Positions 24,728-34,150 of a stretch of 43,906 nt of DNA are shown in pieces (position 1 is the first letter of the stretch; each line of letters begins with the position of its first letter). The notes under the pieces are model-generated. The model saw only the letters and a list, made by a program, of their open reading frames with translations. It had not been told where the DNA came from and searched no databases. The DNA comes from Oscillospiraceae bacterium. Its GTDB lineage: Bacteria > Bacillota > Clostridia > Oscillospirales > CAG-272. Made by a program: the position numbers and the translations under genes. The stretch is taken from the NCBI GenBank assembly GCA_015063535.1, contig SVTY01000013.1:1-43906 (forward strand), given 5' to 3'.

Positions 24728-26842
24728 TCAGACCGGATCGCTGAAATCGAACACACATCCGTCCCCGGACAGCCTCAGGACCGCATCGAAGCTTTTCCCG
24801 TTTTTGGAGATAAAGCCCTTGATTTTTGAGGTAGAGCCGCTCTCCAGCAAACGGCGAGCATTGCCTATGGAGATCGTTCGCTGGCAAATTTGCAGACCGA
24901 TGTGAAATTTACAGCCGTTTTTATATCCGCTGCAACCGTAGCTGATCTTATACCGCTTCACATCCGCACCGCACAACGGACACTTGCCGACCACATCGCC
25001 AAAGAAGCCGATATCGGTATCCTCCTCGATCGGAAGCATGGATGTATCGGAAAAATACGGAGCGATCTCGGAGATCGCCATTTCCACGCTATCCCTGACG
25101 TTCAATTCCCCTCGGTATACCCTTTTCAAGGCTTTTCCCATTTCCGAGGTCTTGAATTTATCCATAACGATATTCATTCTTGCCAAGGATTCCACCAAAT
25201 AGATTCCCCCCGGAAGAATGGTATATACATCCTTTTTCAGTTGAATATATCCGCTGTTGCGGGCATTGTCAATAATTCCCGTTCTCGTTGCCTCGGTTCC
25301 CAGCTCCACCCCTTCAAGCATTGCCCGATATTCCTCTGCGTCATCCGCTCCCATGGAGTCGTCAATGGATGCCTTTTCCTCCCGAAAGGGATTTTTCAGA
25401 TAATTATTCAAGGTCTCGATTGTATAATGCTTGGGCGGCGTAGTCTCCTTTTCCACAGGTGCAAAGCGAATATTCACGTGATCGCCTTTTTGCAGGGCGG
25501 GAAGAAGCTTGTCCTTTTGCGTAGAATCATCGTACTTTGTCCACCCCTTTTCCCGAATGGTCAAGCCCTTGAGAACAAAATCCTCCAGCTCGCCCACGCT
25601 CACCGTGATCTCTACTCGCTCCGCAATACAGTCCTCGGCGCAAAATACCGCCACAAAGCGACGGAACACCGTTGAATACACCTGCATTTCCCGCTCGCTC
25701 AGACGGGCTTTGTCGGGAATTTTATAGGTAGGGGTAATTGCCGAGTGAGATTCGATCTTACTGTCGTCGAAAATGGTTTTTTTATCTTTGAACACCACAG
25801 GATATCCAAGCTTTGCGCATTGCTCCAGAATGGTTTTGATCTTTCCCTTCTCGGCGCTTGCCAAATACTCGGAATTGGTTCTCGGGTAGGTCAAAAAGCC
25901 TTCCTCATACAGCTTTTGTACGATCTCCAGACTTTCCGCCATAGACATCTTATACTTCTTACCCAATACATTCTGCAATTTGGACAGCGAGTACAGCTTT
26001 CCCGGGGAAATAGTATCCTTTTTCTTTTTCACCGACGTTACGGTGGCGTCACACGCATTGTATTTTTCGCATTCCGCCAATGCCTTGTTGTATTCCTGAG
26101 ACGAAAATTTCTTTTTGCTTTGAAGCTCTACTACCTCGTCCCCCGTTTTTTCACGGCTGGCAATGGAATAATATTTTTCGGGAACAAAATTTTTGATTGC
26201 CATATCCCTGTCATAGATTGCTTGCACGATGGGAACGATCACACGTCCCACACGCAACAGGGTTCCCGACCGCAGTGTAGCATAGCGGGTCAGATTCACG
26301 CCGTAAAGCCAATCAATATAGGTTCTGGCATAGCCTTCATTGGCTAATGTATCGTAACAAATCTCGTCCTTCATTTCCGCAAACGCCGCACGAACCGTCT
26401 GAGGCGTCTGATCGGGAAGCCAAAGCCTCTTTAACGGCTTGGGAGAGCGAAGCGCATGCTGAATGCAGGTCCGTACAATAATTTCTCCTTCTCTGTCGGC
26501 ATCTCCCGCATTGACAATGGTCTGTACATCCTCACGGTTACAAAGCTGCTCGATGATCTTATATTGCTTGAGAACACCGCTGTCTGTTTGTTTTTCCTTA
26601 TTTCGTCTCAGCTCAAACCGAAATTCCTCGGGAAAGCAAGGAAGGTTTTTCATAGACCAACGCCCCTCGGATTCGGGACACGGATTATAATATTCAATAT
26701 CTGCCAAGGAAAACAGATGCCCGAATGCCCATGTGATGAGGTAGGCATCGTTTTCGAGATATCCATCCCTCCGCTGAAAACTACCGAGCCCCGCCGCAAT
26801 ATTTCTGCCGAGACTTGGTTTTTCGGCAATAATCAAGATCAT
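24728..26842 (-). CDS. topB: Type IA DNA topoisomerase (topoisomerase III)
   Basis: A 704-residue type IA topoisomerase that passes single strands and decatenates DNA. The Toprim domain opens with IAEKPSLGRNIA and has NAGDADREGE with its metal-binding acidic residues. The active-site tyrosine is Tyr319 in GFLTYPRTNSEYL. The central domain carries TRTGII. A C-terminal zinc-ribbon-like module has CPLCGADV and a later Cys pair, resembling TopB more than TopA. No mobile-element genes surround it, so it looks like a resident chromosomal copy. Confidence 0.93.
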   Translation of the reverse strand: MILIIAEKPSLGRNIAAGLGSFQRRDGYLENDAYLITWAFGHLFSLADIEYYNPCPESEGRWSMKNLPCFPEEFRFELRRNKEKQTDSGVLKQYKIIEQLCNREDVQTIVNAGDADREGEIIVRTCIQHALRSPKPLKRLWLPDQTPQTVRAAFAEMKDEICYDTLANEGYARTYIDWLYGVNLTRYATLRSGTLLRVGRVIVPIVQAIYDRDMAIKNFVPEKYYSIASREKTGDEVVELQSKKKFSSQEYNKALAECEKYNACDATVTSVKKKKDTISPGKLYSLSKLQNVLGKKYKMSMAESLEIVQKLYEEGFLTYPRTNSEYLASAEKGKIKTILEQCAKLGYPVVFKDKKTIFDDSKIESHSAITPTYKIPDKARLSEREMQVYSTVFRRFVAVFCAEDCIAERVEITVSVGELEDFVLKGLTIREKGWTKYDDSTQKDKLLPALQKGDHVNIRFAPVEKETTPPKHYTIETLNNYLKNPFREEKASIDDSMGADDAEEYRAMLEGVELGTEATRTGIIDNARNSGYIQLKKDVYTILPGGIYLVESLARMNIVMDKFKTSEMGKALKRVYRGELNVRDSVEMAISEIAPYFSDTSMLPIEEDTDIGFFGDVVGKCPLCGADVKRYKISYGCSGYKNGCKFHIGLQICQRTISIGNARRLLESGSTSKIKGFISKNGKSFDAVLRLSGDGCVFDFSDPV

Positions 26843-26887
26843 TCGCTATACTTCCTTTCACGCTTTCCAATCGCTCCGTATTTGAAT

Positions 26888-26917
26888 AAAGCCTTAGGTA
26901 CGATCACCTAAGGCTTT
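26888..26917 (-). terminator. Hairpin terminator after the small P-loop gene
   Basis: AAAGCCTTAGGT (26888-26899) pairs exactly with ACCTAAGGCTTT (26906-26917). On the minus strand it follows the stop at 26936. The T run is short, so termination strength is uncertain. Confidence 0.6.
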
Positions 26918-26935
26918 ACCGTGGAATTGCTCCAA

Positions 26936-27343
26936 TCAAAGATATTTCTTTACTGTTTCGGATGCCTGCTCCGCAGGAATAGACGAGGTCATGACCACAC
27001 GGACATTCAGCTTTTCCGAAAGCGTATTGATCTCCTCAGCAAATTGATCGAAAGCCGCCATATCATTGTTACAGATCTTCAGAGCAGAATCAATGAACAG
27101 ATCCATCACATCATGATTGCTTGCTAAAATTCCCGCAACAAATCCATACAGTGCCTGTGCGTCAGAAATAAAATATTCATTGGTATCGATCAATCTTGCC
27201 TGATATTTTACATCATAGCGAAGCTTTACACCTTTTTCGATGCAAACCACATCACCGTGGGAATTATCCACTGCCGTGTTCACCATGTTGATAAGAGCTT
27301 TTGTTTTTCCTGTTCCTTTTACACCGATAATTAACTTTAACAT
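26936..27343 (-). CDS. Small P-loop NTPase of unknown function
   Basis: A 135-residue cytoplasmic protein with an N-terminal Walker A motif, IIGVKGTGKT (residues 5-14). A possible Walker B strand ending in acid (DVMDLFID) lies mid-chain, and a late RVVMTSSIPAEQ strand ends in a sensor-like position. It is far shorter than PilT or AAA proteins, and I do not recognise a function. It has its own promoter, a hairpin at the very 5' end of its mRNA, and GGAGGT before the ATG, which suggests regulated or strong expression. Confidence 0.7.
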   Translation of the reverse strand: MLKLIIGVKGTGKTKALINMVNTAVDNSHGDVVCIEKGVKLRYDVKYQARLIDTNEYFISDAQALYGFVAGILASNHDVMDLFIDSALKICNNDMAAFDQFAEEINTLSEKLNVRVVMTSSIPAEQASETVKKYL

Positions 27344-27363
27344 TCCGGACCTCCGATAATTTT

Positions 27364-27385
27364 ATTGAGCGTTTCCTTGCTCAAT
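27364..27385 (-). other. 5'-end mRNA hairpin of the P-loop gene
   Basis: ATTGAGC and GCTCAAT form a seven-base-pair stem that begins within a few bases of the predicted transcription start. Such a hairpin could protect the message from decay. Confidence 0.5.
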
Positions 27386-27388
27386 ATT

Positions 27389-27417
27389 ATTATATCGCAT
27401 ATGGGAGATTTTTTCAA
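27389..27417 (-). promoter_or_regulatory. Sigma-A-type promoter of the P-loop gene
   Basis: Minus strand: TTGAAA (27417-27412), a 17-base spacer and TATAAT (27394-27389), 45 bases before the ATG. Confidence 0.8.
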
Positions 27418-27462
27418 GAGCAAATTGAAAAGTTTTTATGCAAAATGCAATTTTTTCATGCT

Positions 27463-28803
27463 TCACTGCAATCTTGCTTCCAATTCCTTTTTGCGATCCT
27501 CATAGCCGGGCTTGCCCAGCAAAGCAAACATATTCTTTTTGTAGGCTTCCACGCCGGGCTGGTCAAACGGATTGACACCCAAAACATAACCGGAAACACC
27601 GCAGGCAAATTCGAAGAAATAGATCAAATGTCCCAGACAGTAGGCATTCTTTTCCTCAATCTCGATCATAATATTCGGAGCACCGCCGTCAATATGCGCT
27701 AAGACAGTTCCCTTCATTGCCGTTTGATTGATGGTATTCAGATCGGTTCCGGCAAGGAAATTCAAGCCGTCTACATTTGCCTCGTCATAAGGAACAGCCA
27801 ATTGACTGCTTGCGTTCTTGACAGAAACAACGGTCTCAAAGAGATTTCTGGTTCCGTCCTGTACAAACTGCCCCAAAGAATGCAGATCGGTCGAAAAGAT
27901 CACCGATGCGGGGAACAAGCCCTTGCCGTCCTTTCCCTCGCTCTCCCCGTAAAGCTGCTTCCACCATTCGTTAAACATAGCGGCATACGGCTCGTAGTTT
28001 ACCAAAATTTCGGTCGTCTTACCCTGACGGTACAAGCTGTTTCTGAGCAAGGCATATTTCAGGCAAGCGTTCTTCTCGGGATCGGTTTCCGCAGTGTAAA
28101 GAGCCGCCGCATCCGAAGCGCCCTCCATCAGTTGCTCGATATCCACACCCGATACGGCGATCGGAAGCAAGCCCACTGCTGTCAGCACAGAGAACCGTCC
28201 GCCCACATCATCGGGAACGACAAAGGTCTCATAGCCTGCCTCATCGGAAAATTGCTTTAAGGTTCCTTTTTCCTTATCGGTGGTCACAAAGATCCGCTCC
28301 CGTGCTCCGTCTTTTCCGTACTTCTTCTCCAACAAATTGCGGAACAGGCGGAACGCAACTGCCGGCTCGGTTGTCGTGCCCGACTTGGAAATGACATTGA
28401 TGCAGACATCCCTTCCCTCACAGATAGAAAGCAGCTCATTCAGCGATTGCGCACTGATATTGCATCCCGAAAAATAAATATCGGGCGTATCCTTTTTCAA
28501 GTTGTTGTACATGGGGGAGCGCAAAAATTCGATTACCGCTCTCGCACCGAGATAAGATCCTCCAATACCGATCACAATAAACACATCGCAATTTTTCTTT
28601 ATTTTCTCTGCGGCGGCTTGGATTCGGGCAAATTCGTCCTTGTCATAGTCATCGGGCAGAGTGATCCACCCCAGAAAATCATTACCCTTTCCGTTTTTGG
28701 CAAGCAAGGTCTGCTGTGCAGATCGCACCTCGCTCCCAATTACCGCAAGCTGTGCTTCGTCAAGAAACGGTCTTACATACGCATCGTTCAATTTTAATGT
28801 CAT
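27463..28803 (-). CDS. pgi: Glucose-6-phosphate isomerase
   Basis: A 446-residue enzyme interconverting glucose-6-phosphate and fructose-6-phosphate. I chose the ATG at 28803, with GGGGGA upstream, giving [10 protein letters not shown]; a longer frame to 28842 begins in AT-rich leader. Family hallmarks are [31 protein letters not shown], and [19 protein letters not shown]. The length fits the short Gram-positive form. Upstream is an AT-rich region with several TATAAT-like boxes but no single clear promoter. Confidence 0.96.
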   Translation of the reverse strand: MTLKLNDAYVRPFLDEAQLAVIGSEVRSAQQTLLAKNGKGNDFLGWITLPDDYDKDEFARIQAAAEKIKKNCDVFIVIGIGGSYLGARAVIEFLRSPMYNNLKKDTPDIYFSGCNISAQSLNELLSICEGRDVCINVISKSGTTTEPAVAFRLFRNLLEKKYGKDGARERIFVTTDKEKGTLKQFSDEAGYETFVVPDDVGGRFSVLTAVGLLPIAVSGVDIEQLMEGASDAAALYTAETDPEKNACLKYALLRNSLYRQGKTTEILVNYEPYAAMFNEWWKQLYGESEGKDGKGLFPASVIFSTDLHSLGQFVQDGTRNLFETVVSVKNASSQLAVPYDEANVDGLNFLAGTDLNTINQTAMKGTVLAHIDGGAPNIMIEIEEKNAYCLGHLIYFFEFACGVSGYVLGVNPFDQPGVEAYKKNMFALLGKPGYEDRKKELEARLQ

Positions 28804-28909
28804 AGCAACATCCCCCAAAATATATATAATAAAAAATATCAAGAATTATATTATATAATATTTTTTCTTTTTATTTGAAAACAAACTGTTAATTTTTTGT
28901 AACTATTCA

Positions 28910-30145
28910 TCAGCTCACCGATGCAATTTGCAAAATTCGGATCACGATTCCCCAGAACCCGATCCTATCCACGGTTTCCTCCGCAACGATCTCCTTCGTT
29001 CCTATAGTTATGCCGTCCAATGAGTAGGTCACGGTACCGACCGCACTTCCCTTTTGAATGGGCGCACTCAGGCTTTCGGGACAGTCTACCGTACAGACGA
29101 TCTTAGAAATGCTTCCTTTGGGAACCACTGCCTGAAAGGCATCATAAGAGACCCTACAGGTCGCTTGAACGCCCCCCTTGACGGGAATTGGCTCCAAGCG
29201 CTCCCCTTGCTTTGCATAGATGCCGTAATTGGCAAAGCCCCAATCCAACAGTGTCTTAGCGCAGGCATTTCGGATATCTCTCGTAGGAGCCGCCATTATC
29301 ACGCAGATCAGCCCCATTCCATCCCGCTCTGCCGTTGCGGAAATACAAAAGCCCGCTTTGGCGGTCGAGCCTGTTTTCAATCCCGTGGCTCCTTGATAGA
29401 ATCGAATAAGCCGATTGGTATTGGTCAACCCGAATTCGCCGTTCCGCACCGTATCCATCCAGATCGAGCTGTATTCCGTAATTTTTTCATATTGGATCAG
29501 TGCCTGCGACATAATGGCAATATCCTTGGCGGATGTCACGTGATTGCTTGCCGTATCATCCAAGCCGTTGGTATTTTCAAAATTGGTATGCTCCATACCC
29601 AGTTCCTTGGCACGGCGATTCATCTGATCCACAAATGCCGCTTCGCTTCCCGCAATATGCTCTGCCAAGGCAACCGCTGCATCATTGGCAGAGGCGATCA
29701 CTACGCTTTTTATCATATCCTCCACGGACATCTGCTCTCCTTCCTTTAAAAAGATCTGGGAGCCGCCCATGGAGCATGCGTGAGCACTGGCGGTAACCGT
29801 ATCATCATAGTCCAAGCACCCCGCATCAATGGCTTCCATGACCAAAAGAAGCGTCATGATTTTGGTAACGGATGCGGGCGGAAGTGCTTCCTCCGCATTC
29901 TGCTCGTATAAAATTTTTCCTGTATCCGCTTCCATCAGGATGGCTGATTTGCAATCCAAGGACAACTTACTATCCGCCGATGGGAGCGCCTGCGTTTGAA
30001 ACGGAACAAAACACGTGAGCATCAGTATCATCGATAGCATACACGCTCCTCCTTTGATCCCAAGCCTGCCTGTTCGTTTTCGGTCAAACCGTTGCTGCGA
30101 AGCTATATTTTCGCTCTGTTTGAACCATGGTCTCCTATTTTTCAT
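28910..30145 (-). CDS. D-alanyl-D-alanine carboxypeptidase (PBP5/DacF-like)
   Basis: A 411-residue S11-family serine peptidase that trims the terminal D-Ala from peptidoglycan stem peptides. The three penicillin-binding motifs are intact: SVTK (Ser92, Lys95), SAN (152-154), and KTG (257-259). A basic start with a hydrophobic segment near residues 35-53 serves for export. The C-terminal domain ends in a hydrophobic stretch (GFWGIVIRILQIA) fit for membrane association. The start at 30145 has AGGTGA upstream. DacF-type enzymes act in spore cortex, DacA-type in growth; sequence alone does not decide. Confidence 0.92.
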   Translation of the reverse strand: MKNRRPWFKQSENIASQQRFDRKRTGRLGIKGGACMLSMILMLTCFVPFQTQALPSADSKLSLDCKSAILMEADTGKILYEQNAEEALPPASVTKIMTLLLVMEAIDAGCLDYDDTVTASAHACSMGGSQIFLKEGEQMSVEDMIKSVVIASANDAAVALAEHIAGSEAAFVDQMNRRAKELGMEHTNFENTNGLDDTASNHVTSAKDIAIMSQALIQYEKITEYSSIWMDTVRNGEFGLTNTNRLIRFYQGATGLKTGSTAKAGFCISATAERDGMGLICVIMAAPTRDIRNACAKTLLDWGFANYGIYAKQGERLEPIPVKGGVQATCRVSYDAFQAVVPKGSISKIVCTVDCPESLSAPIQKGSAVGTVTYSLDGITIGTKEIVAEETVDRIGFWGIVIRILQIASVS

Positions 30146-30194
30146 CGTGCATCACCTCAAAACAGTATATGCCGCAGGTCTGTCACGATATGAA

Positions 30195-30222
30195 AAAGCA
30201 ACCGTCGAATGGCGGTTGCTTT
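30195..30222 (-). terminator. Intrinsic terminator after galM
   Basis: AAAGCAACCG (30195-30204) pairs with CGGTTGCTTT (30213-30222). On the minus strand the stem runs into TTTTTC. It follows the galM stop at 30233. Confidence 0.75.
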
Positions 30223-30232
30223 TGCTTTTTTG

Positions 30233-31294
30233 TTATTTCACAGAAAACCGATATTCAGTGGTATAATCATACACCTCATCGGGCATCAATACACAATTGG
30301 TAAAATTCGTATGATGAATGCTATCGGGCATACATTGGGTCTCAAGGCAAAGGAAGGTCTGAGGAACCTGCGCATAGCCGCCCTTAAACGGAAATTCCGC
30401 ATTGTTCAGAAAATTTGCGGAATAAAGCTGTACGCACGGCTGATCGGTAAACATCTCCATCACCCGTCCTCGCTCGGGATCATAAAGCTCTGCCCGCTTT
30501 ACGGGATTTTCGGATCCCCTGTCGGCAAATACCATACAGTGATCGTAACCGCCTGCCAAGGTCAGATCCTCGCAATCGGTGTAAATGTCCTTACCGATTG
30601 CCTTGGAAGTCTGAAAATCAAAGGGGGTATTTTTTACATTGCGAAGCTCTCCTGTAGGGATCAGCGTTTCATCGGTCGGAAGATACCGATCCGCATCCAA
30701 CCAAAGCTCCTGAGAATGAATGCTTCCCGAAGCATATCCCCGCAGATTGAAATAGGTGTGGTTGGTGAGATTCACGGGCGTGGCTTGATCGGTGGTGGCA
30801 ACGTAATGAATGGACAACCCGTTTTGCACCGTCAAGGTATAGGTCACCGTTACCTCCAAATTGCCGGGGTAGCCCTCTTCTCCATCGGGAGAAAGAAGAT
30901 GTAGCTTGACGGAAGGCTCTTCTCCATCCTGCTCGGTCACCTCCCAAATTTTTGCGTTAAAGCCGTATTCACCGCCGTGCAGATGGTTGACACCGTTATT
31001 AACAAACAGCTTGTATTCTTTTCCGTTCAGCTCGAAGCTTCCTTTGGCAATTCGGTTACCGAACCGACCGATCAGAGCACCTTGATATCCGTCTCCCCGC
31101 ACATAGGAATCCAAGCAATCATATCCGCCGACCACATCACTGACACATCCGTAACGATCCGGCACCTTGATCTGAACGATAACGCCGCCGTAATTTAAAA
31201 TTTTGACCTGCATGGCAGATGCATTACACAGTGTATAGGCGTAAACCTCTTCGCCGCTCGGCAAAACACCGAACCATTCCTTTTTGATTCCCAT
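30233..31294 (-). CDS. galM: Aldose 1-epimerase (galactose mutarotase)
   Basis: A 353-residue enzyme that interconverts alpha and beta anomers of galactose or glucose. GRFGNRIAKGSFELNGKEY and NHLHGGEYGFNAKIWE (with the active-site histidine region) mark the N-terminal half. VNLTNHTYFNLRG and FLCLETQCMPDSIHH lie in the later half with the catalytic glutamate. It begins 10 bases after galE and is last in the nucleotidyltransferase-galE-galM set, so it probably feeds galactose into the cluster's pathway. Confidence 0.95.
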   Translation of the reverse strand: MGIKKEWFGVLPSGEEVYAYTLCNASAMQVKILNYGGVIVQIKVPDRYGCVSDVVGGYDCLDSYVRGDGYQGALIGRFGNRIAKGSFELNGKEYKLFVNNGVNHLHGGEYGFNAKIWEVTEQDGEEPSVKLHLLSPDGEEGYPGNLEVTVTYTLTVQNGLSIHYVATTDQATPVNLTNHTYFNLRGYASGSIHSQELWLDADRYLPTDETLIPTGELRNVKNTPFDFQTSKAIGKDIYTDCEDLTLAGGYDHCMVFADRGSENPVKRAELYDPERGRVMEMFTDQPCVQLYSANFLNNAEFPFKGGYAQVPQTFLCLETQCMPDSIHHTNFTNCVLMPDEVYDYTTEYRFSVK

Positions 31295-31304
31295 ACATTA
31301 CTCC

Positions 31305-32318
31305 TCAATCGTCGTAGCCCTTGGGGTTTTTCATCTGCCAGTTATACGAGTCCCGACACATATCCTCTATATTGTATTCTGCCTTCCATCCCAACAGCTC
31401 TGCCGCCTTGGTGGGATTGGCATAGCATTCGTCAATATCGCCGGGACGGCGCTCGGTGATCTTGTAGTTGATCTTGATCCCCGTCGCCTTTTCATAGGCA
31501 TGCACAATGTCCAAAACAGAATATCCGACACCTGTTCCAATATTGAAATACTCAATGCCGGTCAAGGTTTCTGCCCGCTCGATCGCCTTCAGATGCGCCC
31601 GTGCCAAGTCTACGACATGGATATAGTCTCTGACACCGGTTCCGTCATGGGTCTTATAGTCGTTTCCGAAGATAGACAGACATTCCCGTCTTCCTGCGGC
31701 AACCTGTGTAATATAGGGCAACAGATTATTCGGAATTCCCTGCGGATCCTCACCGATCATGCCGCTCTTGTGAGCGCCGATGGGGTTAAAGTAACGCAAA
31801 ACCGAAACGCTCCACTCGGGGTCGGAGGCATACACATCCTTCAGAATGCGTTCGATCATCAGCTTGGTCTCACCGTAAGGATTGGTGGTAGACAGAGGAA
31901 AATCCTCGGTGATCGGAACGCTGGCGGGCTTTCCGTACACCGTTGCGGAGGAACTGAATACAATGCGTTTGGCATTGTACTTGGAGAGCACCTCACAGAG
32001 GTTAAGGGTTCCCGTAATGTTATTGTGGTAATACCAAAGAGGCTTTGCACAGGATTCTCCGACCGCCTTCAGTCCCGCAAAATGGATACAGCTGTCGATC
32101 TCATTTTCCCGCACCACCTTCTCCAGTGCCTCTTTATCCAACAGATCGACCTCATAAAATTTAAAATCCTTGCCTGTGATCTGCTTGACCCGCTCCAAGG
32201 AACAGGGCTTGCTGTTGATAAAATTATCCACGACCACCAACTCACGCCCCGCATTCAAAAGCTCTACCATCGTATGGGAGCCGATATACCCCGCTCCGCC
32301 GGTAATTAAAATTGCCAT
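31305..32318 (-). CDS. galE: UDP-glucose 4-epimerase
   Basis: A 337-residue short-chain dehydrogenase/reductase-like epimerase interconverting UDP-galactose and UDP-glucose with bound NAD. The Rossmann motif [10 protein letters not shown] is at the N-terminus, the catalytic pair is in NPYGETK (Tyr, Lys), and SSSATVYG supplies the serine/threonine. Length is standard. It sits between a nucleotidyltransferase and galM, consistent with UDP-hexose metabolism for galactose use or surface glycan supply. Confidence 0.97.
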   Translation of the reverse strand: MAILITGGAGYIGSHTMVELLNAGRELVVVDNFINSKPCSLERVKQITGKDFKFYEVDLLDKEALEKVVRENEIDSCIHFAGLKAVGESCAKPLWYYHNNITGTLNLCEVLSKYNAKRIVFSSSATVYGKPASVPITEDFPLSTTNPYGETKLMIERILKDVYASDPEWSVSVLRYFNPIGAHKSGMIGEDPQGIPNNLLPYITQVAAGRRECLSIFGNDYKTHDGTGVRDYIHVVDLARAHLKAIERAETLTGIEYFNIGTGVGYSVLDIVHAYEKATGIKINYKITERRPGDIDECYANPTKAAELLGWKAEYNIEDMCRDSYNWQMKNPKGYDD

Positions 32319-32358
32319 TTTGATTCTCCTTCTTATGTATGATCCGATCTATCGTTGC

Positions 32359-33261
32359 TCAGCGATTCAATCCGTCGGGATATACGCCGCTTTGCGTTAA
32401 TGTACGAATGCTGTTTTTCACCTTTTCCTTATCCTCGTGGTAGGTTACGCCATACCAAGCATCCTTGGAGGAATAAACCTTTACGGTACACTTTCCCGCC
32501 GCCATCAGCTCCCGAACAGCAAAGGGCAGATAGTATTCGCATTTCAGGGGATTGTTGCCGAGATCACTCAAAAAGGTCTTGAAGCCTTCCATGACTCCCT
32601 CAAAGATATCGGGAGTAAAGCCCCAGCAGTTCATGGATGCGATCGCATCCAGAGCGATCTTGGTTTTCTCGCCATTTTCTTCATATACAGCCGAATCGCC
32701 CTCCTTGCTGATGGCAGTTCGCTCGGTCACATCCCGCAAATAGCCGTCCTCGCCCACTTCACAGATTCCTCGGGAAACCGTTCCGTTTTCGGTAAGGGTA
32801 TTTTCAAGAACATAGCCAACCATGCAATACGCCGCTTTTTTGCTGTTTTCCTCATGGGAAAAATGGGAAGCCAAAAGCGAATAGGCACTTTTTCCGTAAA
32901 AGTCATCGGCATTGATTACCGCAAATGGCTCTTTGACCACCGATCTTGCCGCCAGCAACGCCTGTGCGGTTCCCCACGGCTTGGTGCGACCTTCGGGAAC
33001 GGAAAATCCTGCGGGAATATCGTTGATGTCCTGGAAGGCATATTCCACCTTGACCTTAGACTCAAAGCGTTTTCCGATCGTAGCCCGAAATTCCTCCAAA
33101 TTTTCCTTCTTAATTACAAACACGACCTTATCAAAGCCGCTCCGTACCGCATCGAACACAGAAAAGTCGATGATAAATTCACCGTGGTCTGTGATAGGGT
33201 CGATTTGCTTCAAGCCACCGTAGCGGGAACCCATACCCGCAGCAAGAATTACAAGTGTCAT
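32359..33261 (-). CDS. Sugar-1-phosphate nucleotidyltransferase-like protein
   Basis: A 300-residue protein with the nucleotidyltransferase signature VILAAGMGSRYGGLKQ at the N-terminus and the metal-site segment AVINADDFYG near residue 120. It is clearly different from GalU, whose start is AGLGTRFLPATK-like, and lacks that family's later motifs. Position upstream of galE and galM suggests a UTP:hexose-1-phosphate uridylyltransferase, possibly covering the role of GalT, but substrate and nucleotide are inferences. The leader has an AT-rich dyad at 33278-33294. Confidence 0.78.
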   Translation of the reverse strand: MTLVILAAGMGSRYGGLKQIDPITDHGEFIIDFSVFDAVRSGFDKVVFVIKKENLEEFRATIGKRFESKVKVEYAFQDINDIPAGFSVPEGRTKPWGTAQALLAARSVVKEPFAVINADDFYGKSAYSLLASHFSHEENSKKAAYCMVGYVLENTLTENGTVSRGICEVGEDGYLRDVTERTAISKEGDSAVYEENGEKTKIALDAIASMNCWGFTPDIFEGVMEGFKTFLSDLGNNPLKCEYYLPFAVRELMAAGKCTVKVYSSKDAWYGVTYHEDKEKVKNSIRTLTQSGVYPDGLNR

Positions 33262-33277
33262 GATTTTCTCCTCTTTT

Positions 33278-33294
33278 AAATAAATGATTTATTT
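33278..33294. other. AT-rich palindrome in the nucleotidyltransferase leader
   Basis: AAATAAAT-G-ATTTATTT is a perfect dyad 17 bases before the gene. It may be an operator or chance in AT-rich DNA. Confidence 0.25.
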
Positions 33295-33382
33295 TGAATC
33301 TTAATTATATCATATTCTTTTTAAAAAGAAAATACCTTTTTTTGTTTTTTACAATTTGTTAATATTTTTTTCCAAAAATCCC

Positions 33383-33411
33383 TTGACTTTCTTTTTGAAC
33401 GATGATATACT
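33383..33411 (+). promoter_or_regulatory. Sigma-A-type promoter of the Crp/Fnr-ABC operon
   Basis: TTGACT (33383-33388), a 17-base spacer and TATACT (33406-33411). Transcription would begin about 33418, inside the palindrome that follows. Confidence 0.8.
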
Positions 33412-33417
33412 ATAAAT

Positions 33418-33431
33418 GTCTCATATGAGAC
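33418..33431 (+). promoter_or_regulatory. Perfect palindromic operator candidate
   Basis: GTCTCATATGAGAC is a perfect 14-base dyad lying at the predicted transcription start and just before the ribosome binding site of the Crp/Fnr gene. A dimeric HTH protein bound here would block transcription, so autoregulation by the encoded regulator is the simplest reading. It differs from the usual TGTGA or TTGAT half sites. Confidence 0.6.
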
Positions 33432-33444
33432 ACGGAGGTAATAT

Positions 33445-34119
33445 ATGACCATATATGAGCTATTCCCCCCGATTCGATCTGTTTCTCTTTTTTTTCAAGC
33501 ATCCGAGGAGACCGTCAATCGGTATATAAACGACACTTCTATGAAGGTCTCGGAGTTTTTTGCCGGAGAGATCATCCACTCCCCAAGCTCCGAGAACACC
33601 GAAATCGGTATTGTTTTGAGCGGGATTGCCCGAGCACATACAGGAGATTCAGCCGATCATGCGCTTTTAAAAAAAATGAATGCGGGCGATATGTTCGGCA
33701 TCGCCAATCTGTATGCTCCCGATCAACCATTTCCCAGCTTGATCCTTGCCGAGGAGTTCTGCCGCATCCTGTTCATCAAGGCAACGGCTCTCAGAGCCTT
33801 AATTGAGAATGAGCCGACCGTTCTTCGCAATTATCTGACCCTGCAAAGCCAAAAGATCGTTTATTTAAACCGCAAGATCATGACCCTGACCGCCGGCGCC
33901 GCAGAGAAAAAATTGGCAGTTTTTCTCCTGGAGAAAGAGTCTGCTCTTCAAAAAGCCGCTCCCTTCTCTATGAGTGAGCTGGCAAAGCTTCTCGGCATAG
34001 GTCGGGCATCTCTCTACCGTGCGATCGATGCCTTAGTGGCACACGGAATGATCGAAAAGAAAGAAAAATGCTTGATCGTTCGGGATAAGCTCCTGCTGGA
34101 ACAATATGTTAACCAATAA
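33445..34119 (+). CDS. Crp/Fnr-family transcriptional regulator
   Basis: A 224-residue regulator with an N-terminal cyclic-nucleotide-binding-like beta barrel (residues ~30-120), a long dimerisation helix (~125-155), and a C-terminal winged HTH containing MSELAKLLGIGRASLYRAID. No cysteine cluster for an iron-sulfur centre is present, so it is not an oxygen-sensing Fnr; ligand unknown. GGAGGT precedes the ATG. It is followed 31 bases later by an ABC importer and probably controls it. Confidence 0.88.
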   Translation: MTIYELFPPIRSVSLFFQASEETVNRYINDTSMKVSEFFAGEIIHSPSSENTEIGIVLSGIARAHTGDSADHALLKKMNAGDMFGIANLYAPDQPFPSLILAEEFCRILFIKATALRALIENEPTVLRNYLTLQSQKIVYLNRKIMTLTAGAAEKKLAVFLLEKESALQKAAPFSMSELAKLLGIGRASLYRAIDALVAHGMIEKKEKCLIVRDKLLLEQYVNQ

Positions 34120-34150
34120 AAAACAAACAAAAAGAAAGAAGGAAAATACG

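Noticed and set aside
24728-26842. TopB as a sign of an integrative element
   Set aside because: No relaxase, integrase, conjugation genes or attachment repeats lie around it; neighbours are housekeeping genes.
31284-32309. A 341-residue open frame on the plus strand
   Set aside because: Antisense to galE; no family resemblance and no ribosome binding site.
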